A stretch of 64,000 nt of DNA from Nocardia sp. XZ_19_385 (GCF_015355755.1 NZ_JACVEE010000008.1:62001-126000), one strand, 5' to 3'; shown: positions 1 to 8,187, numbered from the stretch's first letter. Numbers and translations are program-made. The notes: generated by a model from the letters alone, not told the origin.

Positions 1-1
1 G

Positions 2-1057
2 CAGACCATCCTGATCAACGCCTACTGCATTTGCAGTGAGCTGCAAGGGGTGCTGGTGCAGGGGTACGTGCAGTGGATCATCGAGGATTTCGCCACCGCG
101 TACCGCAAACTGGATTTCTCCGACGCGGAGGATCCCATGCGGCTGGTCAATATTCAGCTGCGGGAGCAGGCCGAGGCCGCCATCAAGGACAAGGTCTCCA
201 CGATGGGCGTGCGAGATGTGCTCAGCGACAAGCAGCCCATCATCGAAGAGCTCACCGCGCGCCTGCGGGCGGTCGCCGAGGGATCCGCCGACGCGACCGG
301 CAACGGACCGGGCGACCGCGGCCTCGGGCTGCGCATCGTCACTGTGCAGATCAAGGAAGCGGTGGTCAGTTCGTCCACGCTGTGGGAGAACTTGCAGAAG
401 CCCTACCGCAGCGAGCAGAACCAGATCGCCCGGCTCGCCGAACTCGCCGCGCAGGAGGTGATTTCGGCGCGCGAGACGGCCGCGAACCGATCCGCCGAGG
501 AACGCCGCATCGAAAACGAACGCGAGCTCGCCGAGCTGCGCGCCCGCAACGAAGCCGCCCGTTTCGACCGCGAAACCGTCGAACAGCTGCGCCGGACCAC
601 CCGCGAACACGACGACCAGCGAGCGATCGCCGACCTCGCTCAGGAAACCGCGCTGCACGCCCTACGCCTGGAACGCGAACAGCACGACCAGCAGGTCGAG
701 AACCTGCGCCGCCGACAGGAACTGGAGAGCCAGGAGCTCGACGCCAAGCTGGCCCGCGCCGCAGCCGAAGCGCAGGCCCAGCACAACGGGGAACTACTCG
801 CCCTGGAACGCGACCGGGTCCGGGTCGACACCGCGAACACGCAGAACGCCGCGAATCTGCAGTCGCAACTGGTCGACGGCCTGCCGGAGATCGTCGGGAA
901 CTTGCCCAAACCGGCGGAGTTGAAGTCCTACCAGATCGGCGGAGACCTCTCGACGGTCTCCGCGTTGCTCACCCAGATCGGCGCAGTAGTCGAATCCTGG
1001 TCGGCGGCAAAGGGGTCTGAGCTCAATGGTGCGCCGCCGAAGCCGGACCCGCAGTAG
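2..1057 (+). CDS. SPFH/band-7 domain protein, 5' end cut off
   Basis: The frame is open from the left edge, so the N-terminus lies outside; at least 351 residues are visible. The first ~135 residues, including the conserved stretch GLGLRIVTVQIKEAVV, look like the end of an SPFH (stomatin/prohibitin/flotillin, band 7) domain. A long charged coiled coil rich in Glu, Arg, Ala and Gln follows, roughly from the middle to 50 residues before the end, as in flotillin-type scaffolds. Such proteins oligomerise at the membrane and organise microdomains; the membrane anchor would be in the missing part. A GTG at 50 is only an internal codon. The fold is fairly sure, the cellular role is not. Confidence 0.75.
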   Translation, partial: QTILINAYCICSELQGVLVQGYVQWIIEDFATAYRKLDFSDAEDPMRLVNIQLREQAEAAIKDKVSTMGVRDVLSDKQPIIEELTARLRAVAEGSADATGNGPGDRGLGLRIVTVQIKEAVVSSSTLWENLQKPYRSEQNQIARLAELAAQEVISARETAANRSAEERRIENERELAELRARNEAARFDRETVEQLRRTTREHDDQRAIADLAQETALHALRLEREQHDQQVENLRRRQELESQELDAKLARAAAEAQAQHNGELLALERDRVRVDTANTQNAANLQSQLVDGLPEIVGNLPKPAELKSYQIGGDLSTVSALLTQIGAVVESWSAAKGSELNGAPPKPDPQ

Positions 1058-1076
1058 CTCGAAAGCCGCGGGCGTC

Positions 1077-1520
1077 TCAGCGGCGGATCACTTCGCCGAG
1101 CCGCGGCAGGAGATTGCGTTTCCAGCTGCGCTCCATGGCATTACGGGCCATCTTCTGTCGACGGTCTGCGATATCGAAACCTGTCTGTGTCAACAGAAGT
1201 CGAGTGCCGCGACCCTGCGGCCACAGCGTCCAGTCGACAATCCACCGGGTGGGATAGTCGGCCTGCGGATAGTTCGAGCTGTAGGTCAGCCGCTCGCGCG
1301 GCTGGGCCGTGAGCACCTCGCAGACGATCTCATTGATAATGGCATTGGGGATGGTGAAGCGGAATCGGGTTCCGGCCGAGGCGGCGAAGCCGGTCGGTCG
1401 AAGCAGCCACCGCTCCAACAGGTCGGGTTCGGTCAATGCGCGCCACACGGCGTCGGATGGCTGCGGGAAGAAGCTGCCGAGTTCGATCGCGGCTGGATTC
1501 AAATGGGTGTCGGCAATCAA
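1077..1520 (-). CDS. SRPBCC / AHSA1-like protein
   Basis: A 147-residue protein with the START/Bet v1-like pattern of AHSA1 proteins: an N-terminal PSDAVWRALTEPDLLERW helix, a strand around FRFTIPNA, a middle stretch ending WIVDWTLWPQGRGTRL and a long C-terminal helix. This fold binds hydrophobic ligands. The start is TTG at 1520, overlapping the stop of the acyl carrier protein gene as TTGA, so the two are translationally coupled in one transcript. The link to an acyl carrier protein suggests, as inference only, handling of an acyl or lipid ligand. No catalytic residues can be named from sequence alone. Confidence 0.8.
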   Translation of the reverse strand: MIADTHLNPAAIELGSFFPQPSDAVWRALTEPDLLERWLLRPTGFAASAGTRFRFTIPNAIINEIVCEVLTAQPRERLTYSSNYPQADYPTRWIVDWTLWPQGRGTRLLLTQTGFDIADRRQKMARNAMERSWKRNLLPRLGEVIRR

Positions 1521-1822
1521 TTCCCTTGGCCTTCCTTGAATTTCGCCTCCATCTCCGCGGCGAGTCGCGGCTGCTCGGCCTCCATCTTCTGGACGTAGAC
1601 GACCGCGTCTGCGACGGTTCGCAAGCTCGCCAGGTCTTCGTCCGGGATCTTGACGGCGTACTTGTCCTCGAGCTGTACGGCGATCTCCACCAGCGACAGT
1701 GAGTCGATGTCGAGGTCTTCGACGAAGGCTTTCTCGACCGTCACCTCGTCGGCCTCGATGCCCGTCACTTCTTCGACGATCTCCGCGATGCCGGCGACGA
1801 TTTCTTCCTGCGTGGTAGCCAC
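1517..1822 (-). CDS. acpM: Acyl carrier protein, AcpM type
   Basis: 101 residues, closely resembling mycobacterial AcpM, the carrier for meromycolate chain extension by FAS-II. The DIDSLS motif carries the 4'-phosphopantetheine attachment Ser41, and the helix EIAVQLEDKYAVKIPDED is nearly AcpM sequence. A charged tail after residue 80 is typical of AcpM and absent from ordinary ACPs, though shorter here than I recall for M. tuberculosis. The start is GTG at 1822 with AGGAGA upstream. In mycobacteria acpM sits with fabD and kasAB; here it stands alone with an SRPBCC gene, so it may be a second carrier dedicated to another pathway. Expression probably depends on the MerR-type promoter described separately. 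Confidence 0.85.
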   Translation of the reverse strand: MATTQEEIVAGIAEIVEEVTGIEADEVTVEKAFVEDLDIDSLSLVEIAVQLEDKYAVKIPDEDLASLRTVADAVVYVQKMEAEQPRLAAEMEAKFKEGQGN

Positions 1823-1862
1823 GAATCAGTCTCCTGTGTAATCAGTTGTCCGGTACGCCATT

Positions 1863-1894
1863 ACGCTAGGAGCTCCACCGGGGTGGAGGTTCAA
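1863..1894 (-). promoter_or_regulatory. MerR-type promoter/operator in front of acpM
   Basis: Read on the minus strand: TTGAAC (1894-1889), a 20-bp spacer, then TAGCGT (1868-1863). The spacer holds the dyad CTCCACC-CC-GGTGGAG (1888-1873). An overlong 19-20 bp spacer with a central dyad is the hallmark of promoters that MerR-family activators untwist. It points at acpM, about 40 bases downstream, and lies next to the divergent MerR gene. Confidence 0.6.
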
Positions 1895-1900
1895 CAAGTT

Positions 1901-2827
1901 GTGACAGACAACACACAAGCCAGCGTGGTGATGAGCATCGGGGAGTTGGCGCGCAGCGCTGGTCTCGCGGTGCGAACAATCCGGTTCTATTGCGACGAGG
2001 GCATTCTGGAATCTCGCCGTAGCGCGGGCGGGCATCGAATCTTCGATGCCGAGGCCGCCACCGAACGAGTGCTGCTGATTCGCCGTTTGCGTGCGCTCGG
2101 TCTCGGGCTGGGCGCGATCACCGAGGTGCTGCACGGAGAGCGGTCGCTGGAGGAGGCGATAACTGCCGAAAGTGCGCGCCTCGACGTCGAATTCCGGTCG
2201 CTGGGCTGGCGGCGGGCGGCACTGCGAGCAGTCGAGGCCGCTGCCCCGGGGCAGCGCGCCTCGCGCCTCGCGTTGCTTGCCGCCGCGCACGACGGTGTTG
2301 CGGCACATGATTGCCTCGTGCAGTTCTGGAGACGTGTCCTCGATCCGCTGCCGCGCGGGGATGTGGAGATGTGGCTGTGCGGGAATGTTCCAGACCCACC
2401 GGCTGATCCCGGTGTCGACGAAGTTGTCGCCTACGCCGAGTTGGCTGCGCTCGTGGCCGACCGTGCGATGGACAGTGTTGTGCGACAGCAATTCTGGCGG
2501 TATCGGCCGGACCTCATTCGTGACCGCCACGGCCTCTACATCGAGATGGGCGACGTTATGTGCGACGTGGTGTCGCGCATCTCCGAAGGGGCGCGACCGC
2601 GCGAGGGCAGCGAACTCGACGGCTTCGTCAACGCTCACGCCGACGCCCGCGGTGAACGCGACTCCCGGCGCTTCCGTGCGCAACTCCTGGCCGGCGCCAC
2701 CGACGACGACCAGCGGATTCATCGTTACTGGGCATTGACAGATCAGGTCCTCGGCGACCGCGTCACTGTCGGGCGAGCCCACAACTGGGTGTACAAGGCA
2801 CTGGCCGACTCCGCCGACGCGCACTGA
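1901..2827 (+). CDS. MerR-family transcriptional regulator
   Basis: 308 residues from GTG 1901. The N-terminus is a MerR winged helix: MSIGELARSAGLAVRTIRFY is the DNA-recognition helix-turn-helix, then a wing with GGHRIFD, then the dimerisation helix with LRALGLGLGAITEVL. The remaining ~200 residues form an effector domain that I do not recognise; it has no paired cysteines, so metal sensing of the MerR/CueR kind is unlikely. GTG 1901 has GGAGG 11 bases upstream; a GTG at 1883 would lie inside the operator dyad, and ATG 1931 is also possible. It is divergent from acpM and probably controls it and itself. Confidence 0.85.
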   Translation: MTDNTQASVVMSIGELARSAGLAVRTIRFYCDEGILESRRSAGGHRIFDAEAATERVLLIRRLRALGLGLGAITEVLHGERSLEEAITAESARLDVEFRSLGWRRAALRAVEAAAPGQRASRLALLAAAHDGVAAHDCLVQFWRRVLDPLPRGDVEMWLCGNVPDPPADPGVDEVVAYAELAALVADRAMDSVVRQQFWRYRPDLIRDRHGLYIEMGDVMCDVVSRISEGARPREGSELDGFVNAHADARGERDSRRFRAQLLAGATDDDQRIHRYWALTDQVLGDRVTVGRAHNWVYKALADSADAH

Positions 2828-2852
2828 AACGCTATGGCATGGGTCACCATGG

Positions 2853-2884
2853 TACTGACAATCATTGTCAGTAAGGTTTAGGAT
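2853..2884 (+). promoter_or_regulatory. Zur-like 21-bp palindrome over a promoter
   Basis: Positions 2853-2873 form a perfect inverted repeat with 10-bp arms and a single central base; the core is TGACAATCATTGTCA. This 7-1-7 layout matches actinobacterial zinc-uptake-regulator (Zur/FurB) boxes, which I recall as TGAAAAT-N-ATTTTCA. CTGACA (2855-2860) and TAGGAT (2879-2884), 18 bp apart, make a plausible -35/-10, so the palindrome sits on the -35. Transcription would start near 2891, at or beside the ATG at 2893, giving an almost leaderless mRNA. The palindrome is directly visible; the identity of the repressor is inference. Confidence 0.65.
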
Positions 2885-2892
2885 GCTGTTCT

Positions 2893-3870
2893 ATGACCCA
2901 AGCCATGCACGTATTGACCCGGACCGATTTGCACGACGTCGAGCTCACCCCGGCCGAGGTCATCGAAATCGTGGAAGAGGCCTATCTGGCTTTCGCGCAA
3001 GGGGATTCGCGGTGCCCCGTGAAGCTGATGATGCCCATCCCGAAGACCGAGCGGGATGCGGTGTCGTATTCGATGCTCGGATATGACGGGTCGCTGGAGC
3101 AGGTCGGGTTCAAGACCTCGTATCGGCAGGGTAGTGAGAGCGCCGAGAAGTACTACACGACAATCAGTTTGTACGACGATGTGACGGGGCTGCCGTTCGC
3201 GTTCATGGATTGTCAGCGGGTGGGTGCGGCTCGCACGCCGGCGACCACGGCGATCACCGCGAAGCATTGTGCGCGCGAAGGGGCGACGAGTGCGTTGATG
3301 CTCGGCACCGGGGTGCAGGGGCGAAATACGTTGCCGTACTTGGCAACCGCGCTGCCGCGGTTGGAAAGATTGCGGTTGTTCGGCACTCATCCGGACGGGA
3401 TCGCCGAGAGTGTCGCCATCATGCGGCGCTGGTTCCCCGACCGCGAGATCGACCTGGTCGACGACGTGCCTTCGGCGGTGGCGGAGTCGGACATCGTCGT
3501 GGTCGCTTCCGGGCGGGCGGCGCATCCGAAGGTGCGCACCGAGTGGTTGCGGCCGGGTGGGTTGCTCATCTCGGTGGCGAGCAAAGGAGTGGAGAGCGGG
3601 GCGTTGCGGCAGGCCGACTACGCGATCGCGACCAGCACCGGCCAATTGGGTGTCACCGGAACACGTTTGGCTGGGTCCGGTGAAACGGTCCGGATCGATG
3701 CCGAGCTTCCGCAGATCGTTGCAGGCCGGGCTCCGGGACGGCGCGCCGACGATGATCGAGTCTTCGCGTTCTCCAGCGGAATGATCATCACCGACATTCC
3801 GGTGGCGCATGCGCTGGCCACCCGCGCGGTGGCGGCCGGGCGCGGACAGCGGGTGGAACTGTGGACCTGA
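2893..3870 (+). CDS. Ornithine cyclodeaminase/SbnB-like NAD(P) enzyme
   Basis: 325 residues of the ornithine cyclodeaminase/mu-crystallin family. The Rossmann motif GTGVQG is at 138-143, the substrate-side lysines are near K44 and K74, and an arginine-containing ARTPATTAI segment is at 113-121. Relatives include SbnB, which oxidatively splits an N-linked amino acid intermediate to give 2,3-diaminopropionate and a keto acid, and enzymes that run the reverse reductive condensation. It is the first gene of a four-gene operon and follows the Zur-like operator. Here it probably acts on an aminopolycarboxylate intermediate. The start ATG 2893 has no clear ribosome site, consistent with leaderless mRNA; ATG 2905 is an alternative. 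Confidence 0.8.
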   Translation: MTQAMHVLTRTDLHDVELTPAEVIEIVEEAYLAFAQGDSRCPVKLMMPIPKTERDAVSYSMLGYDGSLEQVGFKTSYRQGSESAEKYYTTISLYDDVTGLPFAFMDCQRVGAARTPATTAITAKHCAREGATSALMLGTGVQGRNTLPYLATALPRLERLRLFGTHPDGIAESVAIMRRWFPDREIDLVDDVPSAVAESDIVVVASGRAAHPKVRTEWLRPGGLLISVASKGVESGALRQADYAIATSTGQLGVTGTRLAGSGETVRIDAELPQIVAGRAPGRRADDDRVFAFSSGMIITDIPVAHALATRAVAAGRGQRVELWT

Positions 3871-5198
3871 GCACCGAGTTGATGAAACTGACTGCACTGG
3901 AACAGGAGTGGCAGCGTCGGGTGCGGTCCGAGCCGGACTTGCTGTTCGACATCCACCATGCCGTCGGCGGGCCGTTCCATGTCGTCTACCCGCAGCAGTT
4001 CGAGCAGAACCTGCGGTCGTTTCAGGAAGTGCTTGCCGTACATCGGGTTCCGGGGCGGGTCTACTACGGAAAGAAGGCGAACAAGGCGGGCTGCTGGCTC
4101 GATGTCGTCGCCGACTTCGACGGATCGGTGGACGTGGCGAGCGAACCGGAGCTGGTGCACGCGCTCGCGCATGGTGTGCGAGGCCGCGATATCGGCGTGA
4201 CGGGCGCGGCCAAGAGTGCCGAGCTGCTGCGGCTCGCCGCCCGGCACGATTGTGTGGTGGCCGTCGACGCGCTCGACGAGCTCGAGCGACTCGCCGAGAT
4301 AGCCGGAAGGTCCGGCCGGGTACGAATCCTGTTGCGCCGCCTACCCCCTAACGCACCGCACAGCCGGTTCGGCTTGTCGGAGCCCGACCTCGAAGCGGCC
4401 GTCACCCGGTGCGGACAACTCGATGCGGTCGACCTGATCGGCTTCTCCTTCCATCTCGACGGCTACCAGGTGCGGCCACGCGCCGAGCTCGCCTATGACC
4501 TGATCACCCTGTGCGCCAAGGCAAAAGCTCAGGGCCACCCGATCTCCGCCATCTCCATCGGCGGCGGCTTCGCTTGCAGCTACCTGAGCGAGGCGGACTG
4601 GGCGGCGTTCACCGAACGCGGCACCGGCCAGCTGTTCCACGCGGGCAAACGATTCGACAAGTTCTATCCCTACGCGCAGGGGCCGAACGGCGCGGCCATG
4701 CTCGACGCGATCCTCACCACCGGCTTCGACGGCCGGACCTTGGCAGATCACCTGCGCGCCAACGACGTCGAACTGTTCCTCGAACCCGGCCGCGCCCTGC
4801 TCATCGACGCCGGTTTCACCGCTTTCCCGGTACTCGGTTTCAAACGCAATGCCGACCACGGAATCACGACGGTGCAGGGATTGAGCATGAGCGTGTCCGA
4901 ACAATGGAAAGGCAGCGAATTCCTGCCCGATCCCATTCTGCTGCCGCGCAACGCCGATTCCGCCGCGACCCCGATCGCCTCCTGCGTCGGCGGCTCCAGC
5001 TGCATGGAATACGACGTGCTCACCTGGCGCAAGATCATCCTGCCGCAGCGCCCGGAATTCGGTGATCTGCTGCTGTATCCGAATACCGCCGGATATCAGA
5101 TGGACAAGAACGAAAGCGAATTCCATCAACTGCCGCTACCGCCGAAGGTGGTGGTCACCGACGACGGCGACCGGCTGCACTGGAGGCTGGACCGGTGA
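3861..5198 (+). CDS. Type III fold PLP decarboxylase (SbnH/DAPDC-like)
   Basis: 445 residues of the alanine-racemase-fold decarboxylases (diaminopimelate, ornithine and SbnH-like). The PLP lysine is K72 in YYGKKAN, FHLDG is at 197-201, the phosphate-binding GGG at 234-236, EPGR at 308-311, the catalytic cysteine C381 in GGSSCMEYD and the PLP tyrosine Y412. All expected residues are present, so it should be active. It overlaps the previous gene by 10 bp (GTG 3861; ATG 3882 is a possible later start). In staphyloferrin B synthesis SbnH removes the carboxyl group of a diaminopropionate unit; a similar step would leave an ethylenediamine backbone here. The substrate is inferred. Confidence 0.85.
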   Translation: MDLSTELMKLTALEQEWQRRVRSEPDLLFDIHHAVGGPFHVVYPQQFEQNLRSFQEVLAVHRVPGRVYYGKKANKAGCWLDVVADFDGSVDVASEPELVHALAHGVRGRDIGVTGAAKSAELLRLAARHDCVVAVDALDELERLAEIAGRSGRVRILLRRLPPNAPHSRFGLSEPDLEAAVTRCGQLDAVDLIGFSFHLDGYQVRPRAELAYDLITLCAKAKAQGHPISAISIGGGFACSYLSEADWAAFTERGTGQLFHAGKRFDKFYPYAQGPNGAAMLDAILTTGFDGRTLADHLRANDVELFLEPGRALLIDAGFTAFPVLGFKRNADHGITTVQGLSMSVSEQWKGSEFLPDPILLPRNADSAATPIASCVGGSSCMEYDVLTWRKIILPQRPEFGDLLLYPNTAGYQMDKNESEFHQLPLPPKVVVTDDGDRLHWRLDR

Positions 5199-6295
5199 CG
5201 CGGCTGCCCCGGATCCGGGAGAACGTCGTTCGGCACGCCTCCGAATTGATCGGCGCCACCCCACTGCTCGAACTCACCCGCACCGGCGCGGGCAGCCGCC
5301 TGCTGCTCAAGCTGGAGCAGTTCAACCCGACCGGCTCGGCGAAGGTGCGGATGGCGCGGGAGATGGTGCTCCAAGCCGAACGGGACGGCCTGCTGCGTCC
5401 CGGCGGGCACATCGTCGAACCCACCTCCGGCAATACCGGGACCGGTCTGGCCCTGATGGCGCTGGAACGCGGCTACACCTTCACCGCCGTCGTCGACGGG
5501 CACGCGGCCCAGGACAAGTTGCGCGCCATGAAAGCCATGGGGGCACAACTGGTTCGAGTGGACGGCGCGGATACCGGCGGTCCGAGCACGGTCGAGCGCC
5601 GCCGGGTCGCCGGCGAGATCGCCGCGGCCACCGGCGCGTATCGCCCGGACCAGCACAACAATCCGCACAACAACGCGGGCTATCGCGAACTGGCGGGCGA
5701 ACTGCACACCGATCTGAACACCGACGTCGACTACCTGGTCGGCGCGGTCGGCACCGGCGGATCCCTCTGCGGCACAGTCGAAGAGCTACGCCGACTGGGT
5801 TCGCGGGTGCGGGCGATCGGCATCGAACCCGCCGGTTCGATCATCTTCGGCGGTCCCGCCGGTCGCTACTGGCAGACCGGCGCGGGCAGCCCCGCCGGAT
5901 TCGCGGTCGGCGGCAACGTGAAATACGCCGCCATCGACGAGGCCTGCCAGGTCGGCGACGTGGACGCTTTCGCCACCGCGCGGGTGGTGGCGCGGCGCAT
6001 CGGCATCCTGATCGGCGGTACCGCGGGCGCGGCGGTGTTCGCGGCCTTGCGCAGGCTGGTGCAGCTGCCGGCGGGCAGTACCGCGGTGGTGCTGGCCTGC
6101 GACGCGGGGGAGAAGTACCTCGACACCGTCTACGACGAGGACTGGCTGCTGGCCCGCGGGCTGTATTCCGAAGCGGCACAACAGCGCGTCCTCCGGCTGT
6201 TCGACGCCTACGACGCATCGCTGCGGCTGGCCGCCGCCGATGCCTGCCGCGCGGGGTTCGACAGCGACCGCGCGCTGGCCAAGACGGGAAGTTGA
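5195..6295 (+). CDS. Cysteine-synthase-like PLP enzyme (SbnA-like)
   Basis: 366 residues, fold type II PLP beta-replacing enzyme. K50 in NPTGSAKVR is the Schiff-base lysine, SGNTG at 78-82 binds the cofactor phosphate side, and a GTGGS loop follows later. It lies outside any sulfur-assimilation context. It starts at GTG 5195, overlapping the decarboxylase stop as GTGA. Its best parallel is SbnA, which joins O-phosphoserine to the amino group of an amino acid. The companion enzymes support a role joining a serine-derived C3 unit to aspartate or glutamate rather than making cysteine. An ordinary cysteine or cystathionine synthase remains possible but fits the neighbours less well. Confidence 0.82.
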   Translation: MTRLPRIRENVVRHASELIGATPLLELTRTGAGSRLLLKLEQFNPTGSAKVRMAREMVLQAERDGLLRPGGHIVEPTSGNTGTGLALMALERGYTFTAVVDGHAAQDKLRAMKAMGAQLVRVDGADTGGPSTVERRRVAGEIAAATGAYRPDQHNNPHNNAGYRELAGELHTDLNTDVDYLVGAVGTGGSLCGTVEELRRLGSRVRAIGIEPAGSIIFGGPAGRYWQTGAGSPAGFAVGGNVKYAAIDEACQVGDVDAFATARVVARRIGILIGGTAGAAVFAALRRLVQLPAGSTAVVLACDAGEKYLDTVYDEDWLLARGLYSEAAQQRVLRLFDAYDASLRLAAADACRAGFDSDRALAKTGS

Positions 6296-6302
6296 AAGAC
6301 CC

Positions 6303-7709
6303 ATGAGATTTCGAACAAGCGACTATCGCGTGATCGTCGCGCTGGCCGCGCCCATCGCCGGCATCCAGCTCGCCCAAGTCGCGCTGACCACTGTGGATCT
6401 GGCCATGATGGGCCTGCTCGGCATCGCCGCGGTGGCGGCGGGCGGCTTGGCGCTGCTGCTCTACAACCAGATCCGCACCATGTGCGTCGGCATGGTCACC
6501 GGCGTCGGCAACATGGTGGCGGGTGCCGTCGGCCGGGGCGAAAAGCGCACCGGAACAGGCGAACTCGACGACCAGGCGCGGGCCGAGGTGCGCGGTTACG
6601 TGCGGGCCGCCTTGGCCGTCGCGACCGTGATCGCAGTGGCGGGCGCGCTGATCCTGAGCGGGCTCGGCTACGCACTGACCTGGCTCGGCCAGGATCCTGC
6701 CGTTCTGGATCTGGCCCGCCCGATCATCTGGACGCTGGCGCCCGGCCTGATCCCGATGCTGTGGCTGAACGTGCTGCGCCAGTACGCGGTCGGCATGCGC
6801 CGCGCCGGTTCGCTGCTGCGGGTGACGCTGCTGTCCATCGCCGTCAACGCCGGGCTGAACGCGCTGTTCATCTTCGGCTGGTTCGGCGTCCCGGAACTCG
6901 GCCTGGCCGGAATCGGATTGTCCACCACGCTGGTTCAGCTCTGGACCTTCGGCACCTATCTGTCCAGCGTGCGCCGCGATCCCGTGCTCGGCGAGCTGCT
7001 CTCGCTGCAAGCCTGGCGCGCCGACCCCGGCACCGTCCGGCGCATCGTCTCGATGGGCACCCCGATCTCGCTCACCTACGGCGCGGAAGCCGCCGTCACC
7101 TCGGTCGCGACGCTGCTGATGGGTGGTTTCGGGCCGGTCGCGCTGGCCGCGAGCAATATCGTGAACCAACTGGCCTACATCGTCTATCAGGTGAATATCG
7201 GCCTGTCCCAAGGCTCGTCGATCCTGGTCAGCCGGACCATCGGACAGGGGGAGTGGGAGCAGGTGCGCGGTGTCGCCCAGCGGACCTTCGTCCTCGGGTT
7301 CGGATTCATGACCCTGGTCGGCGGCTGCTACGTCCTGTTCCCGCGCACCGTGCTGGCACCGTTCCTCGGCTCCCACCACGACGACACGGCAGTGGTCGCG
7401 GCGGCCTCGGCGCTGTTGTGGTTCGCGATCGCGCAGCAGTACTGCAAGGGCTCACAGAACCTGTGCATCGGACTGCTGCGCGGCATCGGCAATACGAAAG
7501 CCGGACTACGCAATACGTTGATCGGCTACTTCGCCGTCGGAATCCCCGCCATGGTGGTGTTCGGATACGGCCTGGATTGGCGGGGTCCCGGTATCTGGCT
7601 CGGGTTGTGTCTGGGATTCGGCACGACTGCGGCGCTGGTGTGGCGCACTTTCCTGCACAGCGTGCCGAAATCGGGTCAGCTGGCGGTAGCGGGTGCCGGT
7701 GCCCAATAG
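6303..7709 (+). CDS. MATE-family efflux transporter
   Basis: 468 residues, about 12 hydrophobic segments, with the MATE layout of two six-helix halves; the first half opens APIAGIQLAQVALTTVDLAM and the second after residue ~240 with GTPISLTYGAEA. MATE proteins expel small cationic or chelating molecules using Na+ or H+ gradients. ATG 6303 with GGAAG upstream is preferred over an earlier in-frame ATG at 6240 lying inside the previous gene. It sits 7 bp after the cysteine-synthase-like gene and ends the operon, so it is the likely exporter of the product. Confidence 0.85.
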   Translation: MRFRTSDYRVIVALAAPIAGIQLAQVALTTVDLAMMGLLGIAAVAAGGLALLLYNQIRTMCVGMVTGVGNMVAGAVGRGEKRTGTGELDDQARAEVRGYVRAALAVATVIAVAGALILSGLGYALTWLGQDPAVLDLARPIIWTLAPGLIPMLWLNVLRQYAVGMRRAGSLLRVTLLSIAVNAGLNALFIFGWFGVPELGLAGIGLSTTLVQLWTFGTYLSSVRRDPVLGELLSLQAWRADPGTVRRIVSMGTPISLTYGAEAAVTSVATLLMGGFGPVALAASNIVNQLAYIVYQVNIGLSQGSSILVSRTIGQGEWEQVRGVAQRTFVLGFGFMTLVGGCYVLFPRTVLAPFLGSHHDDTAVVAAASALLWFAIAQQYCKGSQNLCIGLLRGIGNTKAGLRNTLIGYFAVGIPAMVVFGYGLDWRGPGIWLGLCLGFGTTAALVWRTFLHSVPKSGQLAVAGAGAQ

Positions 7710-8187
7710 ACCGCCGCCGTGGAGCGCTTCCGCATGGCGGCGAAGCTATGGCGGGCGGGGCTGAGCAATGCGGTGAACCAAGAGCGACGATGCTCGGCGA
7801 GCGCGGCCGCGACGGCAGGGATCTGGAGGCAGTGCACGCCCCCTGCCATACCCAAACGGTGGCGACCCGTCTGGTGGATTCTGGTGCTCAATCGTGTTCC
7901 TTTGCTAGCTGGTTCTCTGGCCTGGATCGCCTGCGCCGAAGATTAGCCGAAGAAATGGGTGTGTCAGAGTATTTTGCGGAAGTAATTGGCGTGGCGTGTC
8001 GGAAAGTTCGCGGGTCGGAGCCCGCTTCTGCCGAAAATGTTGCGAATTGGTCTCAGCGGCGTCACGGAACGGGAAAGGGTTAGCTGGGCGGGTGAATCCG
8101 GCTGCGGCGGTGGGTAATCAGCTGAGCCGGAGCATCGGACGGCGGGGGGTGCGCGGCGGTGTGGGCGGTGGATGCGAGACTGGTCCG
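7710..8187. other. 478-bp gap, no convincing gene
   Basis: Between the MATE gene and coaE no reading frame shows family motifs; short frames of 71-75 codons at 7676-7891 (-) and 7719-7946 (+) look random. A 5-bp hairpin GCGGG/CCCGC at 8010-8025 is visible. In M. tuberculosis rpsA precedes coaE; it is absent here, so this gap marks a break in the conserved order. Confidence 0.5.

Noticed and set aside
1883..1900. GTG 1883 as the MerR start
   Set aside because: It lies in the right arm of the operator dyad, while GTG 1901 has GGAGG at a fitting distance.
7676..7946. Short frames of 71 (-) and 75 (+) codons after the MATE gene
   Set aside because: No family sequence, no good ribosome site, and high-GC random frames of this length are expected.
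8010..8025. GCGGG-TCGGAG-CCCGC, like the T-arm of a tRNA
   Set aside because: The loop has 6 bases instead of 7 and no tRNA acceptor, D-arm or anticodon arm can be fitted around it.
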